Positions 9,901 through 16,883 of a stretch of DNA of 40,134 bases are shown here, piece after piece. Under the pieces are notes generated by a model. That model was not told where the DNA came from, made no database searches, and saw only the letters and a list, made by a program, of their open reading frames with translations. The stretch comes from a bacterium (GTDB taxonomy: Bacteria; Arandabacterota; Arandabacteria; Arandabacterales; Arandabacteraceae), in assembly GCA_025774845.1 (NCBI GenBank), contig JALGZP010000047.1, forward strand, positions 1 to 40,134, written 5' to 3'. Position 1 is the first letter of the stretch. Every line of letters starts with the position of its first letter. The position numbers were made by a program, and so were the translations under genes.

Positions 9901-10040
9901 ACCATTGCTGCGCGCACTATGAATCCGGGATCCTCGGCCCGAGGCATCGCCCGGAACACCATCAGACCGGCCGTTAGAATCAGAATCAAGAGGACCGCCG
10001 TCACACGGTTTTTCTCAATAGCAGTACTGGTAATGTCCAT
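6963..10040 (-). CDS. RND-family efflux permease, inner-membrane pump
   Basis: At 1025 residues this is the normal size for an RND pump. The N-terminus AIEKNRVTAVLLILILTAG leads into transmembrane helix 1. A large periplasmic loop contains PGASPERVETLVTDKLEKAI and the GILQSQNIVIPGGDV docking-domain stretch. A helix bundle at about 335-500 carries LIIALGMLVDNAIVMSES, where the proton-relay motif reads D-N rather than D-D. A second periplasmic loop and a second helix bundle end with LVGIVINNAIVLLDRI and LLTTATTIGGLLPLWLGGG. It acts as the proton-driven part of a tripartite pump with the adaptor (10058-11146) and outer-membrane channel (11219-13597) encoded just upstream in the same operon; the gap to the adaptor gene is 17 nt. 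The start ATG follows GAGGAG at 8 nt. The sequence resembles multidrug (HAE) pumps more than heavy-metal (CusA-type) pumps, but the substrate is unknown. Confidence 0.94.
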   Translation of the reverse strand: MDITSTAIEKNRVTAVLLILILTAGLMVFRAMPRAEDPGFIVRAAMVLTYFPGASPERVETLVTDKLEKAIQEMPELDFVTSESKTGVSVVIVNIKESYTEMRPIWDNLRRKMTRVRGDLPEGAIGPLVNDEFGDVFGTVLTVTGEGYTYAELKEIADDVRDELLLIEEVAKVEIHGAQDERIFVEYNDARLAEVGLSASQLVGILQSQNIVIPGGDVTTGRERIVLEPTGSFASVEELSRTLVSVPGRQDLIYLEDLADVYRGYVDPPRSIVRSSGVSALALAVNLREGGNILILGDKVRAAVTRLQTIYPIGLEFDFVAFQPDAVDRKVNDFIGNLIQAIVIVLIVMLITLGIRTGFVVASLIPMAMIMSLLIMSFFKIGLDQMSLASLIIALGMLVDNAIVMSESIMVQMRAGKKAVDAAIDSARELRIPMLTSSLTTAAAFLPIYLAESGVGEYTAPLFKVVTITLISSWVLALTMTPLLCSRFLKVKTVAAGNPYDTGFYRRYRSLLVKLLRRPGLTILGTLAVFILALQGFRFLPNIYFPPNDKPIYTAELELPIGTPIERTDEMVREIESFMLENLMAGSEDDEGIVNWSTYVGEGAPRFVLTYSPEPHRPEYAVLIVNTTSLEIASPLIEKTKEFCAERYPDLIADINLLPIAPPPIAPVEIRISGKDLDKVFHIADEVKAELEMIPGTENIRDDWGLRTKKLIVDINQARAKRAGVTNRDIAVSLQTALTGIEATQYREGDKVIPVTLRTVEAERQDIGKIETINVYSQATGRSVPLKQVADVEVVWQPAKVLRRDRLRTVAVRCDVTDKTTPIKVSRAMEKWLEAERTRWDVGYKYGMGGELESSVKANDSIMVKLPIAFLIIIILLVAQFNSVRRPVIVLTTIPLGLIGVVIGLLVARSYFGFMTLLGIISLVGIVINNAIVLLDRIKIEIEVNGLEPARAVIEAAQRRLRPILLTTATTIGGLLPLWLGGGPMWESMAIAIIFGLAFATALTLGVVPVLYSILFRVKFKGFRY

Positions 10041-10057
10041 GGGGTGAACTCCTCTAC

Positions 10058-11146
10058 TCAGATCTGCACTTTCTGACCATCGGTGATACGGCTGACCCCT
10101 GCCGTCACGACGAGATCTCCGTCAGAGAGGCCCTCGAATATCTCAAGGCCGTCACCGGTCAGCTCTCCGACGGTCACGGGGCGCCGATGGATGATACCGT
10201 GTCCCGGTTCCTCCGCTATGGGTTCGACAACGTACACGAAGCGGCCTTCACGGTCTTCACCTACGGCAACCGAGGGGATTACATACCTCTCCCGCTGATC
10301 TGCCGACTCAAAAACGAATGAGACTACCGCGGCCATGCCGGCCCGAGTGTCGGGGCTGGATTCACCAAGCAGCACAGTGACCGGGAAGGTGGTTACCATC
10401 CCTGTAGATGCAATCCCCACCTCGGTGATGCTTCCGTCGAAGTCCCTGCCCGGTATGGCATCAAACGAAACGATCACTTTCTCACCCTCCGTCACCTGGG
10501 AGATCAGAATCTCAGGCATTGATACCTTTACCTCGATATCGGAACCTGCCGAAAGCACCACCACCGTCTGACCCACCTGAACGTTTTCATTGACCTCAAC
10601 CTCAACGCTCGCGATATCTCCGTCTGTTGGTGCAGTCAGCCTGGCATACCCAAGCTGAAGCCGGGCTAATTCCAATTCCTTTTCAGCAGCCTGCGCCCCG
10701 GCGGTTGCAGACTCATTGGCAGCCCTGGCAGTATCGAAGTCGGTTCGCGATGCGCTGTTATTCTCATAGAGAGATCTAACACGCTCGTAGCTGGCAGCAG
10801 CATTACGCGCCTGTGCTTGAGCGTTGGTGAGTCTTGCCTCTGTTTGTTCCACCCTGAGCTCGTAATCGCTCGGATCGAGCTGCGCTATCAGATCGCCCCT
10901 CCCCACCTTATCTCCCAGCGCCACGGCAACACGCCGTACTATCCCGGGAACTCTGAAGCTAAGCCTGGACTCCTGCCCCGACCTCGCTACCCCTGAGAAA
11001 GTCCTTACTCTGCTGCCACCCGTGGAGAAGACCTGCGTATATCTCACCGGGCGGATGGTTTCCAGCTGCTCCTCATCCTTCCCGCAGGACGCGAGGATAA
11101 GTGAGACAGTCAACAGAACCAATATCAGGCTGGACGCTGATTTCAT
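10058..11146 (-). CDS. RND efflux periplasmic adaptor (membrane-fusion lipoprotein)
   Basis: The protein has a lipoprotein signal ending LILASC and is expected to sit in the inner membrane facing the periplasm. Adaptor landmarks are in order: RPVRYTQVFSTGGS, a lipoyl half with FRVPGIVRRVAVALGDKVGRG, a coiled-coil hairpin rich in Ala and Glu (EARLTNAQAQARNAAASYE and the following helix), the second lipoyl half (YARLTAPTDGDIASVEVEVN), a beta-barrel and a membrane-proximal end (GLSDGDLVVTAGVSRITDGQ). It bridges the RND pump and the TolC-like channel. Start choice: the longest frame opens with GTG at 11155, but GGAGG lies only 0-3 nt from the first codons and is ideally spaced (9 nt) from ATG 11146, which also gives a cleaner signal peptide. 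It is the middle gene of the three-gene efflux operon. Confidence 0.92.
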   Translation of the reverse strand: MKSASSLILVLLTVSLILASCGKDEEQLETIRPVRYTQVFSTGGSRVRTFSGVARSGQESRLSFRVPGIVRRVAVALGDKVGRGDLIAQLDPSDYELRVEQTEARLTNAQAQARNAAASYERVRSLYENNSASRTDFDTARAANESATAGAQAAEKELELARLQLGYARLTAPTDGDIASVEVEVNENVQVGQTVVVLSAGSDIEVKVSMPEILISQVTEGEKVIVSFDAIPGRDFDGSITEVGIASTGMVTTFPVTVLLGESSPDTRAGMAAVVSFVFESADQRERYVIPSVAVGEDREGRFVYVVEPIAEEPGHGIIHRRPVTVGELTGDGLEIFEGLSDGDLVVTAGVSRITDGQKVQI

Positions 11147-11218
11147 AGTCATCACCCTCCGAATACGGTGCTACGACCCTACTCTGATCATCGACCTCTG
11201 AGCCCTGTCAGGCCTGGC

Positions 11219-13597
11219 TCATCGGTCTAGCGCTACTCCTCTATGTTTGAAGTATGCCTCAACGCGCTCGACGAGCCCCTGGCGCTCTTCATCAGTTCCT
11301 ATCATATCGAAACAGCCTGTAGCCCTATCCACGGCGAGAAGATCCACAAGAAAATCGTACATCGCGTTCGCTGCAGCAAGGTCGGCGACAAGTGCCGCGT
11401 TCTGGGCATCCAACAGATCCAGGATTGAAACCACCCCACGCGAGTAGGCATCACTGACCACCTCAAGCGACCTGGCAGCCGCCTCAGCAGCCAGACGCGA
11501 CTGCTCTATTCCAGAATTCGATGCGCTTGCCACGAACACCGCAGAGCGAACTCGTTGCTCAATCCTTTCGGCCAGTGACTCTCGCTCCATTTTGAGTTGT
11601 GCCAGCTCCTTTTCTGTTTTTCTGTTGTCCGCCATCTTGGATCCACCCGCGATCAGTGGGAAGGACAGGCCAAGACCGACACTCCAGTTAGTATCATCCA
11701 ATCCAAGGGCGGAAGCATCAGAGCCTTCACCTTCCTTCCAGAATGTCCGGCTGACCTCTCCGTCCAGCGCCAGATCCGGCTGCCAACAGGTTCTCCTTGC
11801 TGATCTAAGAGCACGCTCTCTGGCAGCGATCGCTGCATCGAGTGCCGCAAGCTCCGGTGAATTTCTGACACCTTCTTCGGCCATGAAATCGCGAACAATG
11901 ACCAGCGTCATCGGATTCTGAGTGAACCGGGTGTACCATGCTTCCTCGCCATATAGCGCGGGATCGTATACGTCATCCTCGTTGGTGAGAAACGGCTCCT
12001 CCAATGGGTGATTGAGCAACCGGTTGAGTTCGACTTCTGCTACTCTCCGCAGAGCGTCCGCATCGGTAACGGCCTTTCGGCTCGTTGCGATCTCACTCTC
12101 CCACCTGTAAACCTCAGCCGGCCCTGCAACACCGACCGTCTCCCTGACCCGCGCTATTTCAAGGTTCTTCTCAGTACGCTTAAGGTTCTCCCGCTGAATT
12201 CTCTCAAACGTCTTGACTCTAAGAACATCGAGGTATGCCGTAGCTGCATCCTGGATTATATCAAGTCGGAGCTGTTCAAGTTCAGCCCGGCGGGTTATCT
12301 GAATGCTCTTCTGTATGGACCAGTCTGCCCAGGCTCGTTCTGAGTAGATGATCTGGCTTGCAGCAACAGAACCGGATGCGGCCCGCTCGGGTTGTTGCCC
12401 GAAGCTCGCCCTGGCACGGTCTTCATCTATGGCCATACCCAATGCCGAAAGATCTACGTGGGGAAGAAGCCGGGAACGCGATTCATTGACCTGTTGCTTG
12501 CCCGCCGCCACGTAGTATTGCTTTGCCGAAAGATCGCGGTTAGCCGCGAGGGCTTCATCGATCGCGCCGCGCATGTTAACTGTCCGCTCAATGTCTTCGA
12601 TCTCTTCGTTGAGGAGCCTTGCGTAGGTGAGCACGCTCCAGCTGGGAAAGACACCTATAGCGCGGGCGGTCGCCATGTTGATTGTCATCTGTGTCCCAAT
12701 GGCAAACGCTACCGGAATCGAACCCGGTTCCTCGCCGAGGAGTATTCTCTGAATGTTGATTGCCATTCTCCGCAGGATCCGGGGAAAGATGTCACCCCTT
12801 ACGCACGCCAGTGCACCCTCCCTGACATCACAGTCGCCCATCTGGGAGAAGCTGGGCAGTCTGCGCTCAATCAGTCCCTCTGTCAGCATATCGAATTCTT
12901 CCGGTGATAGCTGGGTCAGGGAAACAATGTAAACAGCTTCAGCATCCTCTGGTATATCGGCAAGTGCTTCCGCGGCCGACTGCCCCACCTGGACAGTGAT
13001 CACCTCAAGGTCGAATTCCTCAGCCATGGCCTGGACGCGGTGAGGCGGTACCTGAAGGGCTTCAGAGTAATACTTATTGGTCAGCACTGCTAGCTTCTTG
13101 AAACGCACAATCTCGAGAAAGGCCTCCAGGTCCGACCTCACTGGTTCGGGAAAGGCCACGTAGTTGAGGTTCTTAACACCGCTTGTGCCGTCCTTCGAGA
13201 GAATGCCCTGAAGTTCGGCATCTATTATGAAGGGCGCAATCACTGGCTTTGGCAGGGGGCCACGAGTTGCTGCATCATTCGATGCAATTACTCCCCCGGC
13301 TATTACGATGTCCACTTCAGGGTCATCAAGCAGATTGTCAAGTACAGATTTCACGCCTCCGGCGGTCCAATCCGCATAGATGATCTTGTCTTCGGGGAAC
13401 CGGACATCGAACTCACCCTCCGTAAGACTGAGGATTTCCGTCTTTAGGAGCTCCATGAGCTCCTGATCTCGCTCCCAGTATCCGTCGACCACGATGCCGA
13501 TATGCACCAACGGCTTGGCGGCACGTGCTGGCGAGGTTATGACTAGAGAGATGCCTATAAACATCGCGATTGCCAGAATGCGAGATGCGCGTCTCAT
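11219..13597 (-). CDS. TolC-family outer-membrane channel with an N-terminal substrate-binding-protein-like domain
   Basis: This 792-residue fusion has a signal peptide (ends SPARA, about residue 27). Residues of about 30-335 read like a type 1 periplasmic binding fold of the ABC_sub_bind kind: VHIGIVVDGYWERD, VDIVIAGGVIASNDAA, KKLAVLTNKYYSEALQ, AVYIVSLTQLSPEEFD, then a hinge-like LGEEPGSIPVAFAIGTQMTI. Residues of about 345-760 are a TolC/OEP channel, with the two long coiled-coil repeats (YVAAGKQQVNESRSRLLPHV, VGLGLSFPLIAGGSK, and AYSRGVVSILDLLDAQNA near the end). TolC alone is about 450 residues, so the N-terminal 300 residues are an addition. The gene opens the efflux operon (63 nt before the adaptor), making a complete tripartite pump. 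Start: ATG with GGAGGA 5-6 nt upstream. The binding domain could sense or feed the substrate; that is inference. Confidence 0.88.
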   Translation of the reverse strand: MRRASRILAIAMFIGISLVITSPARAAKPLVHIGIVVDGYWERDQELMELLKTEILSLTEGEFDVRFPEDKIIYADWTAGGVKSVLDNLLDDPEVDIVIAGGVIASNDAATRGPLPKPVIAPFIIDAELQGILSKDGTSGVKNLNYVAFPEPVRSDLEAFLEIVRFKKLAVLTNKYYSEALQVPPHRVQAMAEEFDLEVITVQVGQSAAEALADIPEDAEAVYIVSLTQLSPEEFDMLTEGLIERRLPSFSQMGDCDVREGALACVRGDIFPRILRRMAINIQRILLGEEPGSIPVAFAIGTQMTINMATARAIGVFPSWSVLTYARLLNEEIEDIERTVNMRGAIDEALAANRDLSAKQYYVAAGKQQVNESRSRLLPHVDLSALGMAIDEDRARASFGQQPERAASGSVAASQIIYSERAWADWSIQKSIQITRRAELEQLRLDIIQDAATAYLDVLRVKTFERIQRENLKRTEKNLEIARVRETVGVAGPAEVYRWESEIATSRKAVTDADALRRVAEVELNRLLNHPLEEPFLTNEDDVYDPALYGEEAWYTRFTQNPMTLVIVRDFMAEEGVRNSPELAALDAAIAARERALRSARRTCWQPDLALDGEVSRTFWKEGEGSDASALGLDDTNWSVGLGLSFPLIAGGSKMADNRKTEKELAQLKMERESLAERIEQRVRSAVFVASASNSGIEQSRLAAEAAARSLEVVSDAYSRGVVSILDLLDAQNAALVADLAAANAMYDFLVDLLAVDRATGCFDMIGTDEERQGLVERVEAYFKHRGVALDR

Positions 13598-13679
13598 ATT
13601 CTTCCTCCGAATTGCCTGTTTGCTCAGCGGCCTCCCCGGTTGAGGACACCCACCGTACTAGCAGTAGCTGAATTCACTA

Positions 13680-13709
13680 GGCATAGTTCTATAGTGGGCT
13701 GCTTGTCAA
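13680..13709 (-). promoter_or_regulatory. Candidate promoter of the efflux operon
   Basis: On the minus strand TTGACA (13709-13704) is followed after 18 nt by TATGCC (13685-13680), about 80 nt before the start of the TolC-fusion gene. The -35 is perfect and the -10 is weak, as is usual for a promoter that needs an activator. Inferred from sequence only. Confidence 0.45.
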
Positions 13710-13800
13710 AAGTCTACTTGATTGGTTACTAATTAGGCTTATTCTCCCAGATGGTCCCGGGCAACGCAAACAAAAACTCGTCTGAGCGCGCCTCAGTTGA

Positions 13801-13985
13801 TCCTCTGGTAATACCGCACGGCACCAGGCGCGCCGCCTTGAACCTGTGCATCATGAATCGCTCATCCAGAATATTACTACCCCTCGATCTTGAACATCCG
13901 GTCTACAGAACACTGGAAGAAGTGCGCGATCTTGGGGGCAGGGTCATTACACACCTGCCCCGCTCTGTGGATAGATGTCAGCTGT
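13801..13985 (-). pseudogene. Decayed copy of the small membrane protein / XRE regulator genes at 15.2-15.5 kb
   Basis: The stretch matches the functional pair further right. Around 13801-13832 it resembles the 3' end of the small membrane gene (compare CCTCTGGTAATAC with CCTCTGGTAGTAC near 15191). It then jumps, so that CCTTGAACCTGTGCATCATG (13836 onward) matches CCTTGAACCGGTGCATTATG (15342 onward). Beyond that it follows the regulator gene 3' end through GTCTACAGAACACTGGAAGA. About 115 bp of the membrane gene is missing, and substitutions and gaps break both frames. No open frame of the original proteins remains. It lies directly upstream of the efflux operon and may be the relic of an old duplication. 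Confidence 0.75.
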
Positions 13986-14001
13986 TGAGGAAGACTGGTA
14001 T

Positions 14002-14022
14002 CCCCTCGCCTAGCGCGAGGGG
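14002..14022 (-). terminator. Hairpin just after the tandem-domain lipoprotein gene
   Basis: A perfect 8-bp stem (CCCCTCGC / GCGAGGGG) with a 5-nt loop begins 6 nt beyond the stop codon of the minus-strand gene ending at 14028. It lacks a following T-run on either strand, so it may be a transcript-end stabiliser rather than a classical intrinsic terminator. Confidence 0.5.
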
Positions 14023-14027
14023 TGCCG

Positions 14028-14978
14028 TCATTTCGCGGTACTTGTCCTCATCATGGTTGCCTCAAAGATTGCCGGCTCTTCGACTAGATCTCCATCGAAG
14101 TCGAAGCTCGAATTCTCGTCCATGATATTGAAGGTGTCCCCAATCAGCGTGAACGAGCCCTGAGTATCAGTCAGAAACGGCGGGTGCTCAGGGGTAAAAG
14201 ATATCTGGATAGTGTCCTGTTTGACGAGACTAAAAGCCCCTGTGAAACCGGTGATGACAACATCCTCCCCCGCTATCGAGGCCGGGATGAATACATCGCC
14301 CAGGACACCACCTGCATCGTCAATGTCGAACTCGAACGTGGCTCCGAGAGCGATTACCTCCATTGTTATCGCCGGAACAGCAACGCTTGTCACCCTGTAG
14401 GTCGCAGCCTCCCAGGAGCCTTCGAAGTCCGCAACAAAGATGACCGGGGGCTCGGATCCTTCATACTTGACCATCGTCCCCTCAAAGATCGCCGGCTCCT
14501 CGACTGTATCCCCGTCGAAGTCAAAAGTCGCGTTGGTATCGGTTATGGTGAGCATATCCCCCTCAAGCGTGAAGGCACCACGCATAGTGGTCAAGAAAGG
14601 CGGAAGCTCTGGAGTGAAGTTGACCTGGAGCGTATCCTGATCAATGAGCTCGACGGATCCCTGGAACGGTAGCTCGAGAGTCATTCCTGCCACCGATGCA
14701 GGGATGAATCCCCGCCCGGCGAATGCTCCGGCATCGTCAGCATCAAAAGCAAACGCGCCACCAAGTGCGATCAGCTCAAGCGTAATCATGGGATTGGCAG
14801 AACTCGTCACCCTGTAGGAGTCCGCCACCCAGGATCCCTCGAAATCAGCGATCACAATGAGCGTGGGGCCGCCTCCACCATCTCCGCCACCGTCATCACC
14901 ACACCCAATAAACAGGACTCCTGCAAGTAGAACCGCAGGCAGCAGATACAGTACACCAGACCTGTTGAAGAACCTCAT
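14028..14978 (-). CDS. Lipoprotein with two tandem copies of a ~135-residue beta-rich domain
   Basis: A lipoprotein signal ends LFIGC (Cys26) and is followed by a Gly/Asp linker. Two copies of one domain follow, at residues of about 42-175 and 178-312. Each begins with ADFEGSW and contains YRVTS, a hydrophobic ELIALGG-like strand, a GF/VFIPAS turn, TLQVNFTPELPPFLT or its equivalent, and DFDGDTVEEPAIFEGTM at the end. The alternating strands and the opening EGSW motif suggest a lipocalin-like calycin barrel that could bind a small hydrophobic ligand, but no family is certain. The clear sequence identity between the copies shows an internal duplication. The start ATG follows GGAGG at 7 nt. It stands alone, downstream of the regulator operon on the same strand but about 200 nt away. 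Confidence 0.85.
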   Translation of the reverse strand: MRFFNRSGVLYLLPAVLLAGVLFIGCGDDGGGDGGGGPTLIVIADFEGSWVADSYRVTSSANPMITLELIALGGAFAFDADDAGAFAGRGFIPASVAGMTLELPFQGSVELIDQDTLQVNFTPELPPFLTTMRGAFTLEGDMLTITDTNATFDFDGDTVEEPAIFEGTMVKYEGSEPPVIFVADFEGSWEAATYRVTSVAVPAITMEVIALGATFEFDIDDAGGVLGDVFIPASIAGEDVVITGFTGAFSLVKQDTIQISFTPEHPPFLTDTQGSFTLIGDTFNIMDENSSFDFDGDLVEEPAIFEATMMRTSTAK

Positions 14979-15180
14979 GTTGTGCCTCCTTCCTCGATGC
15001 TGTCCCAGCCCTCTAGATAAGGACTGACGGGTTCTCTAATTTACCGGTCCCTGTGGCATCCGGTCAGAAACCGAACTATTCTACCATAGAACCCATGGAG
15101 GCGCAACTCCTTATCACGGACAGGACTGGAGGGCCACCGGCATCCAGATTGGGGCTGTTATACAGCTGGATACTCCCGTG

Positions 15181-15378
15181 CTAGTTTGTCCTCTGGTAGT
15201 ACAGCATCGCACCAAGCTTCGTTACGGCCATTATCACCAGTATGCCCAGCAGGTCCCAACGTATGGCACGGTTTACAAACATGTCGAAGCAGAAGAAGCC
15301 AACCATACCAATCATTCCTACCATGAGCGCGAGACGCGTCGCCTTGAACCGGTGCATTATGAATCGCTCGTCCAACAT
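15181..15378 (-). CDS. Small two-helix membrane protein, last gene of the XRE operon
   Basis: A 65-residue protein with two hydrophobic helices (LALMVGMIGMVGFFCFDMF and LLGILVIMAVTKLGAMLYY) separated by a short basic loop, NRAIRWD. I do not recognise a named family, but small membrane proteins encoded next to short XRE regulators are common and are often the regulated partner. Start: the longest frame begins with TTG inside the ribosome-binding site. ATG 15378 has AGGAGG about 9 nt upstream, within the last codons of the regulator gene, so the two are translationally coupled. A decayed copy of the gene ends is seen near 13.8 kb. Confidence 0.7.
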   Translation of the reverse strand: MLDERFIMHRFKATRLALMVGMIGMVGFFCFDMFVNRAIRWDLLGILVIMAVTKLGAMLYYQRTN

Positions 15379-15382
15379 ATGG

Positions 15383-15592
15383 CTATTCCTCCTCAATCGT
15401 GAACATCTGGTCTACAGAACACTTGAAGAACCGTGCGATCTTAAGAGCCAGTGCCAGGCTGGGGACATACCTGCCTCGCTCAATGGATATGATCGTCTGC
15501 CGGGAGACCCCCAACGACTTCGCGAGATCCTCCTGGGTAAGCCCGGCTTGTTTCCGGTGCTCCTTTACGCTGTTCAGGACGCACTCACTCAT
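15383..15592 (-). CDS. Short XRE-family helix-turn-helix regulator
   Basis: A 69-residue protein that is almost entirely one Cro/CI-type helix-turn-helix: NSVKEHRKQAGLTQEDLAKS, then LGVSRQTIISIERGRYVPS, LALALKIARFFKCSVDQMF and an acidic end, TIEEE. This is the usual size for stand-alone single-domain XRE regulators. The start ATG 15592 overlaps the stop of the preceding small membrane gene (ATGAGTGA), so a longer start at 15631 is rejected. It is the middle gene of a three-gene operon and is probably an autorepressor acting on the palindrome found at the operon promoter. The ligand or signal is unknown. Confidence 0.88.
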   Translation of the reverse strand: MSECVLNSVKEHRKQAGLTQEDLAKSLGVSRQTIISIERGRYVPSLALALKIARFFKCSVDQMFTIEEE

Positions 15593-15779
15593 AGCCACGC
15601 AGCACGCCCAGAGCGATGAGACCGAAAACACTCAGCGACATCGCCAGTCCAAGGAACAGACCCTCGGCGAAGATGATCCACCGGATCCCCTCGCCGGCAA
15701 ACCGTCCCAGCAACATCGAGACGTTGATGCAAACCACGCTCAGAGGCACTATGAGGTGCTTGTGCTTCATAAGTAACAT
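15585..15779 (-). CDS. Small two-helix membrane protein, first gene of the XRE operon
   Basis: About 64 residues with two hydrophobic segments (HLIVPLSVVCINVSMLLG and IFAEGLFLGLAMSLSVFG) joined by a short charged loop. It is similar in size and plan to the small membrane proteins often paired with short XRE regulators; no specific function is known. Three in-frame ATGs exist (15788, 15779, 15770). AAAGGA lies 8 nt before 15779, so that start is preferred. It overlaps the regulator gene by 8 nt, and a strong promoter precedes it. Confidence 0.7.
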   Translation of the reverse strand: MLLMKHKHLIVPLSVVCINVSMLLGRFAGEGIRWIIFAEGLFLGLAMSLSVFGLIALGVLRGYE

Positions 15780-15815
15780 GTCTCCCATCCTTTCGCGTTT
15801 GTCCCTGGCGTTGAA

Positions 15816-15882
15816 GTAAAGCTAACTTTACATTTCTGAATATACCTACGCATGGGCAATTTGTCAAGTAGGCTTTACATTT
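15816..15882 (-). promoter_or_regulatory. Strong promoter of the XRE operon with a palindromic operator candidate
   Basis: On the minus strand TTGACA (15867-15862), 17 nt, then TATATT (15844-15839) is a near-consensus sigma-70 promoter. Directly at the expected transcription start lies the perfect palindrome GTAAAG-N4-CTTTAC (15816-15831). Its outer 10 bp, CTTTACATTT (15826-15835 on the plus strand), is repeated exactly at 15873-15882, just upstream of the -35. Boxes on both sides of a promoter fit repression by the operon's own XRE protein. Confidence 0.75.
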
Positions 15883-15943
15883 TTCTACAATTGCTCAAAC
15901 AGCCGGTTGATCTCGGCGATGCCAGAACTCATAATGGTTGGCG

Positions 15944-16774
15944 ATGGCTGAGCTACGATTCGGGACGTGCAGCTGGAAATACCCGTCGTGGAAGGGCCTG
16001 ATCTATCCTGAAACCGGTGATTTCGACTATCTGGCAGAATACGCCAAACAGTACGACACCGTAGAGATCGACCAGTGGTTCTGGACGCTTCCCCAACCCG
16101 CAGTTGTTCAGGGGTATGCCGCCGCCGTACCTGCCGACTTCCGCTTCAGCATCAAGGTGCCCAACAGCATCACACTGACCCATTTCTACCGGGATTCCAG
16201 GTTGGAACCACTCAGGGAGAATCCCGACTTCCTCTCGGTCGAACTTTTCAAGAGATTTCTCGATCTCCTTGGGCCGATGCGGAAGAACCTCGGCCCTCTC
16301 ATGCTTCAGTTTGAATACCTCAACAAGAAGAAGATGGCATCCCAGGATAAGTTCTTCGAGGTGCTCCAGAGTTTCATCTCACACGCGCCCGGAGGATACA
16401 CCTACTGCATCGAGATTAGAAACCCGAACTATCTCAATCAGGCGTATTTCGATTTCCTTCGTGAGAACGGTCTATACCATGTATTCATAGAGGGTTATTA
16501 CATGCCCTCGATATTCCGGATCTACGAGAAGTACAGGGACAGCCTTGAGGGGCTAACCGTCATACGCCTTCATGGGCCCGATCGAAAAGGAATCGAAAAG
16601 AAGACGCGCAAACGGTGGGACACGGTGGTGGAACCGAAGGACAATGCCCTTCCAGAACTCGCGGATCTGATTACCGACCTTGGTTCACGGGACGTCACGA
16701 CTTACGTTAACGTCAATAACCACTATGAAGGCTCAGCCCCTCTCACCATAGAACGAATCCGGTCGCGTCTGTAA
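15944..16774 (+). CDS. DUF72 domain-containing protein
   Basis: A 276-residue protein of the DUF72 (COG1801) family, a TIM-barrel fold of unknown enzymatic role. The family signature is clear: LRFGTCSWKYPSWKGLIYP at the start, then DTVEIDQWFWTLP, FRFSIKVPNSITLTHFY, LGPLMLQFEYLNK, YCIEIRNPNYL and TYVNVNNHYEGSAPLTIERI at the end. The usual family length is 230-290 residues, so it is complete. The longest frame opens with TTG at 15938; ATG 15944 is more likely. No good ribosome-binding site is visible before either. It diverges from the XRE operon on its left and converges with a minus-strand gene on its right, so it is probably transcribed alone. Confidence 0.9.
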   Translation: MAELRFGTCSWKYPSWKGLIYPETGDFDYLAEYAKQYDTVEIDQWFWTLPQPAVVQGYAAAVPADFRFSIKVPNSITLTHFYRDSRLEPLRENPDFLSVELFKRFLDLLGPMRKNLGPLMLQFEYLNKKKMASQDKFFEVLQSFISHAPGGYTYCIEIRNPNYLNQAYFDFLRENGLYHVFIEGYYMPSIFRIYEKYRDSLEGLTVIRLHGPDRKGIEKKTRKRWDTVVEPKDNALPELADLITDLGSRDVTTYVNVNNHYEGSAPLTIERIRSRL

Positions 16775-16883
16775 GGTCGGTATCTCTGCGCGGCAAAGAA
16801 GACAGCCGGGGGCGCATGAAAGACACTCAACTCCATACACCACCGGCCATCTTCCGACTGGTGATTTCCAAAGCAAAAACTGA

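Noticed and set aside
12392-12907. Long antisense frames inside the TolC-fusion gene and other large genes
   Set aside because: They are shadows of real coding sequence in GC-rich DNA, with no signal peptide, ribosome-binding site or recognisable domain.
13751-14125. Plus-strand frame across the intergenic region right of the efflux operon
   Set aside because: It runs over the decayed XRE copy and the end of the next gene in antisense; no family features.
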